Below are positions 1 through 5,605 of a DNA stretch of 9,539 nt, one piece after another (the first letter of the stretch is position 1; each line of letters begins with the position of its first letter). The notes under the pieces were generated by a model. It had not been told where the DNA came from. It did no database searches and was given only the letters and a program-made list of their open reading frames with translations. The position numbers and the translations under genes were made by a program. Source of the stretch: Planctomycetota bacterium (lineage in GTDB: Bacteria > Planctomycetota > Planctomycetia > Pirellulales > Thermoguttaceae); NCBI GenBank assembly GCA_015661985.1, contig DQVB01000048.1:1-9539 (forward strand). Reading direction: 5' to 3'.

Positions 1-1172
1 CCCAGCATGATGCGCCGCTTCACTTCGGCACCGAAGCCCTCGGCCCGGGTCTGGCGGTACATCCGCACCAACGCGCTGTCCAGCGATTCGGCCGCCGCGA
101 CGTCTCCAGCGGCGAGGAGGCCCTTGCGCTGGGAGGCCAACCCCTTGGCCATGGCCCGCACGTCGGTCCGGTAGCCGTAATGCACGCCGTCGTAACGGGC
201 CAGGTTGCTGGACGCTTCGCAGGGGGCGATGATGTAGTAGGTGGCCACGGCATATCTGCTGTGGGGTAGCGAAACTTCGCGGACCGACGCGCCCCACCGG
301 CGGAAGACCTCCACGGCCTCACGCACGGCGCGGGCCACCTGCTCGTCGAGCCCTTCGGCAAAATGCTCGCGCACCAAGCCGATCCGCAGCCCCTCCAGCG
401 GCTGGCTGATCGTTTCCGTGTACGCCGGTACAGGGCGGTTGACGGACGTCGAGTCGCGTGGGTCGTGCCCGGCCAGCACTTCCAGCAGCAGAGCCACGTC
501 CTCGGCCGTGCGCCCCAACGGCCCGACCTGGTCCAGACTGCTGGCGAAGGCCACCAGCCCATGCCGACTGACCCGCCCATAGGTGGGCTTCATCCCCGTC
601 ACGCCGCACAGCGCCGCTGGCTGTCGGATCGACCCGCCCGTGTCACTGCCCACCGACAACGGAGCCATCTGCGCCGCCACACAGGCTGCCGCCCCGCCGC
701 TGGAACCGCCGGGGATCCGCTCCAGGTTCCACGGATTCCGCGTCAATTGGAAGGCCGAATTCTCCGTCGACCCCCCCATGGCAAATTCGTCCATGTTCGT
801 CTTGCCCACCAGCACGGCGTCGGCCGCCCGCAGGGCCCGTACCACCGTGGCATCGTAAGGGGGGCGGAATCCCTCCAGCATCCGGGAAGCGCATGTGGTC
901 ACCTCGTCGCGGATGCAGAGCACATCCTTCACGGCCACCGGCAAGCCCGCCAACCGGCCCAACGGCTCCCCGGTGCGCCGTTTGCGATCCACCTCCGAGG
1001 CCCGCTCCAACGCTGCCTCGCGGTCCACCCGCAAGAACGCCCCGATCGACCCGTCGCAGCGGGCGATCCGGGCAAGAAAAGCCTCGGCCACTTCCACCGC
1101 CGTCACCGCGCCGGCGTCCAGCCGGGCCTTCAACTGCGTGGCCGTCAAACTGGTCAGGTCATCCTCAAACAT
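1..1172 (-). CDS. gatA: Glutamyl-tRNA(Gln)/aspartyl-tRNA(Asn) amidotransferase subunit A (3' end cut off by the window)
   Basis: This is the amidase subunit of GatCAB. It releases ammonia from glutamine (or asparagine) so that misacylated Glu-tRNA(Gln) or Asp-tRNA(Asn) can be amidated in the cytoplasm. The 390 codons visible cover roughly four fifths of a normal GatA of about 485-500 residues; the C-terminal part lies beyond the left edge. The Ser-cisSer-Lys amidase signature is complete: Lys82 (PVAVKDV), cis-Ser157 (PGGSSGG) and nucleophile Ser181 (SDTGGSIRQPA). The GatA hallmarks GGSTENSAF (133-141), GMKPTYGRVSR and LVAFASSLDQVGP are also present. The ATG at 1172 opens an ordinary GatA N-terminus (MFEDDLTSLTATQLKARL) and follows only a weak purine stretch, GGGGAAG. 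gatC lies 141 bases upstream on the same strand, the usual partner. gatB, needed for tRNA binding and kinase activity, is not in the window. Confidence 0.97.
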   Translation of the reverse strand, partial: MFEDDLTSLTATQLKARLDAGAVTAVEVAEAFLARIARCDGSIGAFLRVDREAALERASEVDRKRRTGEPLGRLAGLPVAVKDVLCIRDEVTTCASRMLEGFRPPYDATVVRALRAADAVLVGKTNMDEFAMGGSTENSAFQLTRNPWNLERIPGGSSGGAAACVAAQMAPLSVGSDTGGSIRQPAALCGVTGMKPTYGRVSRHGLVAFASSLDQVGPLGRTAEDVALLLEVLAGHDPRDSTSVNRPVPAYTETISQPLEGLRIGLVREHFAEGLDEQVARAVREAVEVFRRWGASVREVSLPHSRYAVATYYIIAPCEASSNLARYDGVHYGYRTDVRAMAKGLASQRKGLLAAGDVAAAESLDSALVRMYRQTRAEGFGAEVKRRIML

Positions 1173-1313
1173 CACTTCCCCGCGCCGGATCCGCCCGACC
1201 ACCCCTCACCACCGCCCAACACCAGCGATCCACCCGCGCTGCGTCGCTCTGTCCTCCTAATCCCGCTCATCCCGGCAAGCCCGTCGTGCCGACCGGCCAC
1301 ATCCAAGCCGCTC

Positions 1314-1607
1314 TCACGGCTCCCCCAAAACCGCGGGCACCAAGTAACACTCTTCATCCCGGTGCGGCGCATTAGCCAGCGCCTCCTCACGAGCCAGCCC
1401 CGGTTCAACGCGGTCCTGGCGGAATACGTTGGACACCTCGATGGCATGAGCCATCGGCTCCACGCCCTCCGTGTTCACCTCGCCCAACAGGTCCATGTAC
1501 TCCAGAATCCGGCCCAACTGCTGGGTCATCGCCTCCAGTTCCCTTTCCGACAGGAGCAAGCGAGCCAGCAAGGAGACCTTTTCCACTTCATCCCGAGTAA
1601 TCTTCAT
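1314..1607 (-). CDS. gatC: Glutamyl-tRNA(Gln)/aspartyl-tRNA(Asn) amidotransferase subunit C
   Basis: This is the small subunit that wraps around GatA and stabilises the GatAB complex. The 97-residue product has the normal GatC length. It begins MKITRDEVEKVSLLARL, the typical helical opening, and continues with a predicted helix (SERELEAMTQQLGRILEYMDLL), then the segment NTEGVEPMAH and the usual acidic region ending DEECYLVPAVLGEP. The ATG at 1607 is preferred because GGTGGGGAA lies directly before it. An in-frame ATG four codons upstream (1619) has no purine-rich site, and the frame stays open to about 1946 without GatC-like sequence. gatA follows 141 bases downstream, so the two genes are probably co-transcribed. 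A pair of overlapping inverted repeats sits just ahead of this gene. Confidence 0.95.
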   Translation of the reverse strand: MKITRDEVEKVSLLARLLLSERELEAMTQQLGRILEYMDLLGEVNTEGVEPMAHAIEVSNVFRQDRVEPGLAREEALANAPHRDEECYLVPAVLGEP

Positions 1608-1621
1608 TTCCCCACCCATCA

Positions 1622-1679
1622 CCGGGCCCGAATCATTCGGACGGAGCACATCGCCGGGAATGGGCCCGGAGCCCGTCCG
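1622..1679 (-). promoter_or_regulatory. Overlapping inverted repeats in the gatC leader (possible pseudoknot)
   Basis: Two inverted repeats interlock. CCGGGCCC at 1622-1629 is complementary to GGGCCCGG at 1662-1669. CGGACGG at 1638-1644 is complementary to CCGTCCG at 1673-1679. The A-B-A'-B' order would permit a pseudoknot in the minus-strand RNA, or two alternative hairpins. The last stem arm ends 14 bases before the gatC ATG, just ahead of the GGTGGGG ribosome-binding stretch, so folding could affect translation. This is inferred from pairing only. The GC-rich context makes chance repeats fairly likely, and GGGCCC is itself a palindrome. Confidence 0.3.
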
Positions 1680-2067
1680 GTCAGACTGGCCCGCATTATT
1701 CATGACCTCGTAGGCCGCAGCGAGCAACCCCACCCACTGCCGGAACCTGGGTCGCCCGGCCAACGAGCAGACTGAAGCACAGTGTATGCCCCGTCGAATC
1801 GCGTTTGCGCTGTTGCGGCAACACCTTGCACGACCTTGTTCCGGCCTGCGTGAATAGTCCGGGCTAGCCAACCGGTGGCGATGAGCCCGCTTGCCGATCA
1901 CCCGCCAGCGGCCGCGCACAAGCCCACTCAGCGGGAAGCCAGACAACGTCGTGCTCGCCGGTCACCACCAAGCCCTAGCCCCCGTCCTGTCCGATCAGCT
2001 ATCACCCAGAACACCCCAAGAGCCATTCATCCAGTGACCCGGGTGGGGCGCCTGCTCGACCCGCCGT

Positions 2068-2082
2068 GGCGTGATTCACGCC
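2068..2082 (-). terminator. Perfect 15-base dyad downstream of rpmB (weak terminator or protein-binding site)
   Basis: GGCGTGATTCACGCC is a perfect inverted repeat of 7-base arms around one central base. As RNA it gives a six-pair stem with a three-base loop. It begins 35 bases past the rpmB stop codon, where a 3'-end hairpin would be expected. No U-run follows on the minus strand, so it is not a standard intrinsic terminator. A factor-dependent end or an operator are the alternatives. Confidence 0.3.
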
Positions 2083-2117
2083 GACCCCGCAGGAAAGGCC
2101 GCCGACTACACCGGAAG

Positions 2118-2450
2118 CTACTCCTTCTTTTTCTTCTTGCTCTTGCCTTTGCCCTTCAACTGCTGTGCCAACAACTTGTCGACCTCCTCGCTCGAGGGCA
2201 ACTGGAAGGGAGCCCGCCGCACAACCTTGGTGACCGCCCCGCTGCGAATGCACCGGGCACAAACCCGCATTGTCTTGTGTGTCCCGTTGGGGGTAGTGAC
2301 GCGCACATTCTGCAGATTCGGCTTGAACTGACGCCGCGAGATCCCCGTGACCTTCGTGCCCACACCACCGAGGTACTTAGGCTTACCCCGATGGGCCACT
2401 CGGTTGCCCACGGACGTCTTTTTCCCACAGACTTCGCAGACGCGAGCCAT
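2118..2450 (-). CDS. rpmB: 50S ribosomal protein L28, long form with CxxC pairs and lysine-rich tail
   Basis: This is a structural protein of the large ribosomal subunit. The 110-residue product is longer than the usual 70-80 residues. It opens MARVCEVCGKKTSVGNRVAHR and contains the conserved core RRQFKPNLQNVRV (39-51) and MRVCARCIRSGAVTKV (61-76). Cys5/Cys8 and Cys64/Cys67 form two CxxC pairs, as in the zinc-binding form of L28. About a dozen extra residues around KYLGGVGTKVTG (26-37), compared with the Escherichia coli protein, match what I recall of planctomycete L28. The tail from about residue 85 ends in six basic residues of the KSKKKKKE type. The ATG at 2450 is chosen because GGGAG lies eight bases upstream and MARVC is the normal family start; an in-frame start seven codons earlier (2471) would add MSSGSKL. 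A sigma70-like promoter lies about 50 bases upstream, so the gene is probably transcribed on its own. Confidence 0.96.
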   Translation of the reverse strand: MARVCEVCGKKTSVGNRVAHRGKPKYLGGVGTKVTGISRRQFKPNLQNVRVTTPNGTHKTMRVCARCIRSGAVTKVVRRAPFQLPSSEEVDKLLAQQLKGKGKSKKKKKE

Positions 2451-2500
2451 TAGCTTACTCCCACTCGACAAAGGGCCTCTTTCGGCTGGACAAACCCTTT

Positions 2501-2528
2501 ACTATACCGCTGGCGGCGGTCCGTACAA
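2501..2528 (-). promoter_or_regulatory. Sigma70-like promoter for rpmB
   Basis: On the minus strand, TTGTAC (2528-2523) and TATAGT (2506-2501) are separated by 16 bases, a close match to the -35/-10 consensus. Transcription would begin near 2494 and give a leader of roughly 45 bases with GGGAG placed just before the rpmB ATG. It is the best promoter-like sequence in the window. It lies in a 242-base gap after the AcnX gene, which suggests that rpmB need not depend on the upstream run of genes. Confidence 0.6.
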
Positions 2529-2692
2529 GGCGGACCGGGAGCCCGCCCGGGCGTGGTTGGGGCGTGGCCGGCATCTCCGCGCGGGCATCCGGCCTGCGGG
2601 CGAAGGTTTGGCTGTACCCGAATTGGCTTTCTTGTTCCCCTGTACCCCCGCCGCGATCGGGTTTTCCGCTACCGGTTTGGTCATCGCCCCCC

Positions 2693-3121
2693 TCACCTGG
2701 TCTGTGGCTGGCGGGTGACCACCAGCTGGCCCTCGTCGGCGTCCACCACCACCCGATCGCCCGTGCGGATCAGCTGGAAAGGATCGCCCTCGACGTCGGT
2801 GACCAGCGGAATCCGGTTGACGACGCAGGCCAGTGCGGCCAGGGCGTCCACCTGGGTGTTGACCAGGGCCACCGGCGCCTGGCCTGCGTCATGGGCCAGG
2901 CCCATCACCAGCGGGGTAGCGGACGATCCTTTGGTGGACTGGATGATGAGCACCTTGCCCCCCAGGGTTCGGCCGGCCAGCGGGTGGTCGGCGGCGATGA
3001 CTCGCCCGGTCAGTGGATCCACTTCACCCCAGAACGAGAGAGTACCTGGGGCGACCAGCGCTTCGCCTTCAGCGCAGCCTCGGACCACCCCGCGACATCG
3101 CAAGACCACTTCCTCCGGCAC
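2693..3121 (-). CDS. Stand-alone aconitase-X swivel domain protein (AcnX small subunit, DUF126)
   Basis: The 142-residue product matches the AcnX swivel domain. An opening VVLRCRGVVRGCAEGEALVA leads to the signature LSFWGEVDPLTGRVIAADHPLAG (29-50) and KVLIIQSTKGSSATPLV (56-72), then a segment resembling the mobile domain of PEP-using enzymes (TGDRVVVDADEGQLVV, 120-135). The Ser-rich KGSS (64-67) corresponds to the active-site serine region of this family. Characterised relatives are the small subunits of cis-3-hydroxy-L-proline dehydratase and archaeal phosphomevalonate dehydratase; both need a large AcnX subunit, which is absent from this window. GTG at 3121 is chosen because GGAGGAG lies seven bases upstream. 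A TTG at 3172 is in frame but falls inside a hairpin and adds residues unlike the family. The gene follows the aminotransferase by 76 bases. Its substrate cannot be told from the sequence. Confidence 0.85.
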   Translation of the reverse strand: MPEEVVLRCRGVVRGCAEGEALVAPGTLSFWGEVDPLTGRVIAADHPLAGRTLGGKVLIIQSTKGSSATPLVMGLAHDAGQAPVALVNTQVDALAALACVVNRIPLVTDVEGDPFQLIRTGDRVVVDADEGQLVVTRQPQTR

Positions 3122-3128
3122 TTCTCGG

Positions 3129-3135
3129 CTCCTCC
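3129..3135 (-). promoter_or_regulatory. Ribosome-binding site that fixes the AcnX GTG start
   Basis: GGAGGAG on the minus strand lies seven bases before the GTG at 3121. It is one of the strongest Shine-Dalgarno matches in the window and argues against the longer TTG start at 3172. Confidence 0.6.
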
Positions 3136-3140
3136 GCTTG

Positions 3141-3172
3141 TTGCCGGCCCTCTGCCGCGAGAGGACCGGCAA
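3141..3172 (-). promoter_or_regulatory. Strong RNA hairpin between the aminotransferase and AcnX genes
   Basis: In the minus-strand RNA, the 13-base arms 3172-3160 and 3153-3141 pair along their whole length (TTGCCGG with CCGGCAA, one G-U pair, CCTCT with AGAGG) around a six-base loop. The opposite-strand RNA would have a C-A mismatch at the G-U position, so pairing is better in the sense direction. The stem starts 25 bases after the aminotransferase stop and ends five bases before the GGAGGAG ribosome site. No U-run follows, so it is not a classic terminator. A processing or stability element, or an attenuator setting the AcnX level, is more likely. Confidence 0.5.
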
Positions 3173-3197
3173 GGCCCCGCTCGGTGTTCAACGCCGC

Positions 3198-4310
3198 CTA
3201 TTTCAACACGTTCTGAAAAGCTTCCAGGAGCCGATCCACGTTTTCCGGCCGGGCGGTATGACCCATCAGGCCGATCCGCCAGATTCTGCCGGCCAGCGGT
3301 CCCAGGCCCGCGCCCATTTCGATGTTATGTTCTTCCAACAGCCGCCGCCGCACGGTCGCCTCGTCCACACCTTCCGGGACGCATACCGCATTGAGCATGG
3401 GGAGGCGGCTTTCAGGGGCGACGAGCATCTCCAGTCCCAGTGGCGCCAAGCCCTCGACCAATCGCTCGTGGGCCTGGCGGTGTCGGGCGTAAACCTGATC
3501 CAGCCCTTCCTCGAGGATCACACGCAGGGCCTGGTCCAAGGCGTAGAGCATGTTCACCGGGGCTGTGTGGTGATAGACTCGCTTGGCGCCGTCCCAGTAT
3601 TGGATGATCATCGTCAGATCAAGGTACCAGTTGGGCACTTTCGAGCGGCGCGATCGGAGTTTCTGGACCGCCCGGGCGCTGAAACTAACCGGTGCCAAGC
3701 CGGGCGGACAGGAAAGGCATTTCTGCGTACCGCTATACATCACGTCGCATCCCCACTGGTCCATGGTGACGGGCATGCCGCCCAGGCTGGTCACCGTATC
3801 GACCAGGAACAGGGCATCCGTCTGTCGCACCAGCTGGCCGATTTCCGCCACGGGATTGCACACGCCCGTGGACGTTTCGGCATGGACGACGGCCACCAGG
3901 TTGTAGGGCTTTTCGCCCAGTTTTTCCTGGACGGCTTCCACCAAGACCGGCTTGCCCCAGGCGAACTCGAGTGTATCCACTTCGGCTCCCAGGCGTGTGG
4001 CCACGTCGGTCATCCGTTGGCCGAACACCCCGTTGACCAGCACCAACACGGGGTCGCCCCGTTCGACGAGATTCACGAAACACGTCTCCATCCCGGCCGA
4101 GCCCGTGCCGCTGACAGGGATCGTCAGCTCGTTGGTCGTCCCCATCACCTGGCGCAACAGGCCTTTGATTTCGTCCATCACGGAAATGAACCGCGGGTCC
4201 ATATGCCCGATGGTAGGCCGGGACAGAGCCCGGTAGACGGCCGGCGGCACGCACGACGGGCCGGGACCCATGAGCAGTACTTCGGGCAACTGGTCGAGCA
4301 GATGAGTCAT
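3198..4310 (-). CDS. Class V PLP-dependent aminotransferase, alanine/serine-glyoxylate type
   Basis: The 370-residue product aligns by eye with alanine-glyoxylate (serine-pyruvate) aminotransferases, fold-type I enzymes that make glycine from glyoxylate using alanine or serine. In order: LMGPGPSCVPPAV (13-25), the phosphate-binding SGTGSAGME (67-75), NGVFGQR (93-99), HAETSTG (143-149), the PLP-ring aspartate Asp171 in VDTVTSLGG, the Schiff-base lysine Lys197 in YSGTQKCLSCPPG, YHHTAPVNMLYAL (246-258) and the carboxylate-binding Arg345 in RIWRIGLMGH. Phe96 stands where the human enzyme has the PLP-stacking Trp. Length is normal. The ATG at 4310 has AGGAGG 13 bases upstream, rather far but followed by an N-terminus typical of the family. 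The gene begins 63 bases after the phosphoglycerate-mutase-like gene, consistent with one operon. The exact amino donor cannot be read from the sequence. Confidence 0.92.
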   Translation of the reverse strand: MTHLLDQLPEVLLMGPGPSCVPPAVYRALSRPTIGHMDPRFISVMDEIKGLLRQVMGTTNELTIPVSGTGSAGMETCFVNLVERGDPVLVLVNGVFGQRMTDVATRLGAEVDTLEFAWGKPVLVEAVQEKLGEKPYNLVAVVHAETSTGVCNPVAEIGQLVRQTDALFLVDTVTSLGGMPVTMDQWGCDVMYSGTQKCLSCPPGLAPVSFSARAVQKLRSRRSKVPNWYLDLTMIIQYWDGAKRVYHHTAPVNMLYALDQALRVILEEGLDQVYARHRQAHERLVEGLAPLGLEMLVAPESRLPMLNAVCVPEGVDEATVRRRLLEEHNIEMGAGLGPLAGRIWRIGLMGHTARPENVDRLLEAFQNVLK

Positions 4311-4373
4311 GATGCGATCCGTTCCTCCTGTAATTGCTTGGGAATGTGCTTGCGGGTGCCTCTGGACGGGCGC

Positions 4374-5597
4374 TCATGCCCCGGGGCCGGCCTTCGAGCG
4401 ACCCAGGAAAAAGTCCATCAGTTCCCAGCCTTGTTCGAAGACCAGTTCCGATCGTGCTGCGGTGGGATCATCCAAGCGGGTCGCTTCGTCCGGCTCGATC
4501 CCGGCGCCGGCCATGGCCAGCGGCACATAGCCATGGCTGTGCGTCTTCGTGCGCAAGGCCGTGGGGTGGTCGGGGGAAACCAGGATCCGATGATCCCCGT
4601 GTCGCCTGAGCGCCGCATACACCGGGCCTACGATATGGCGATCGATCTGCTCGATGGCCTGGACCTTGGCCGCGGCGTCTCCCTCGTGGGACGCCTCGTC
4701 CGGCGCCTCGACATGGACACACACCAGGTCCACTTGTTCGAGCGCCTCCACGGCGTAGCGTCCTTTGGCGGCGTAGTCGGTATCCAGGTACGCCGTGGCG
4801 CCCGGCACGTCGATGCGCCGCCACCCGACCAGCGCGGCCAGCCCGCGGAGCAGGTCCACGGCGGTGATCATCGCTCCTTGACAGCCGAACCGCTGGGCGA
4901 AGGACTCCAGCTGCGGAGTGCGGCCCAGTCCCCACAGCCAAATGTTCGTGGCCGGCAGCCTGCCCGCTCGCCGGCGAGCCTCGTTCACCGGATGGCGGGC
5001 AAAGAGTTCCACCGAATCACTCATCAGTCGACTCAACAAGTCACTGCCGGGACCGCGGGGATAGTCATCCAGCACCGGTTTGTCGGTCAGATCATGGGGA
5101 GGGGTCGTCCGTGTATCGGGCGAGAACGGAGGCGGTTCATCGCCGGCGCGGTAGACCATCAGGTTCCGGTAACTGACACCCGAATAGAACTGGATCCGGT
5201 CGTTGCCCAGTTCTTCCTGCACGGTGGCCATCAGTCGGCTTGCTTCTTCGGTGGAGATATGTCCCGCGGTGAAGTCGCGCATGATCTGGTCTTCGATGGT
5301 CACCAGGTTGCAGCGGGCGGCCCAATCCTCCGGGCCCAGCTGGATGCCTTGGGCGGCAGCCTCCAGGGGCGCCCGGCCGGTGAAGTGCTCCAGCGGGTTG
5401 TAACCCAGGAGGCTCAGGTTGGCCACGTCCGAGCCTGGGGGAAGGGAGATGGGGACGTTGTTCGACCGGCCCACTACGCCCGCGGCTGCTACACGGTCCA
5501 TGGCGGGCACATGGGCGGCTTCCAGCGGCGTCTTGCCGCCCAGCGATTCCTGCGGCTCGTCGGCCGCGCCATCCGGGATGATGATCGCGTACTTCAT
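4374..5597 (-). CDS. apgM: Archaeal-type cofactor-independent phosphoglycerate mutase family protein, probable homoserine kinase
   Basis: The 407-residue protein belongs to the alkaline-phosphatase-like family of archaeal-type phosphoglycerate mutases. Visible metal and catalytic elements are Asp9 (IIPDGAADEP), the nucleophile-type Ser56 (PPGSDVANLSLLGYNP), Asp300/His304 (VEAPDEASHEGD), Asp343/His344 (LVSPDHPT) and His353/His355 (TKTHSHGYVP). A branch of this family is catalogued as a proposed homoserine kinase because its genes sit beside threonine-biosynthesis genes. From memory, the VEAPDE motif is typical of that branch rather than of true mutases. Here the gene starts only eight bases after hom, and its ribosome site (AGGAAGG) overlaps the hom stop codon, so the two are almost certainly translated together. 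I therefore favour homoserine kinase (ATP + homoserine to O-phosphohomoserine), with glycolytic mutase as the alternative. No other homoserine kinase gene is in the window. Confidence 0.9.
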   Translation of the reverse strand: MKYAIIIPDGAADEPQESLGGKTPLEAAHVPAMDRVAAAGVVGRSNNVPISLPPGSDVANLSLLGYNPLEHFTGRAPLEAAAQGIQLGPEDWAARCNLVTIEDQIMRDFTAGHISTEEASRLMATVQEELGNDRIQFYSGVSYRNLMVYRAGDEPPPFSPDTRTTPPHDLTDKPVLDDYPRGPGSDLLSRLMSDSVELFARHPVNEARRRAGRLPATNIWLWGLGRTPQLESFAQRFGCQGAMITAVDLLRGLAALVGWRRIDVPGATAYLDTDYAAKGRYAVEALEQVDLVCVHVEAPDEASHEGDAAAKVQAIEQIDRHIVGPVYAALRRHGDHRILVSPDHPTALRTKTHSHGYVPLAMAGAGIEPDEATRLDDPTAARSELVFEQGWELMDFFLGRSKAGPGA

Positions 5598-5605
5598 CGG
5601 CCTTC

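Larger units (their letters stand above)
1608..2117. other. Non-coding gap of 510 bases between rpmB and gatC
   Basis: I see no gene here: every open frame lacks family-like sequence, and no tRNA fold was recognised. The gap should hold the gatC promoter and the rpmB 3' end. I could not find a convincing promoter. On the minus strand TACACT (about 1785-1790) and a TGAATAAT stretch (about 1690-1697) could be -10 elements, but neither has a good -35 element at proper spacing. Features worth noting are a perfect 13-base dyad at 1811-1823, a perfect 15-base dyad at 2068-2082 and the overlapping inverted repeats at 1622-1679. Confidence 0.6.

Noticed and set aside
363..1775. A plus-strand open frame of 470 codons opposite gatA and gatC
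   Set aside because: Its low-complexity Pro/Arg/His composition matches no family, and it covers two certain genes on the other strand.
1608..1946. A longer gatC with an N-terminal extension of over 100 residues
   Set aside because: The extra residues are Arg-rich and unlike GatC, and the inner ATG at 1607 has a good ribosome site and gives the normal family length.
3122..3172. A longer AcnX swivel protein starting at TTG 3172
   Set aside because: The TTG sits in the arm of a strong hairpin and has no ribosome site; the GTG at 3121 has GGAGGAG seven bases upstream.
3733..4377. A minus-strand frame whose ATGA overlaps the end of the kinase-like gene
   Set aside because: The overlap looks like operon coupling, but the frame is out of register with the aminotransferase, whose motifs are all in the frame starting at 4310.
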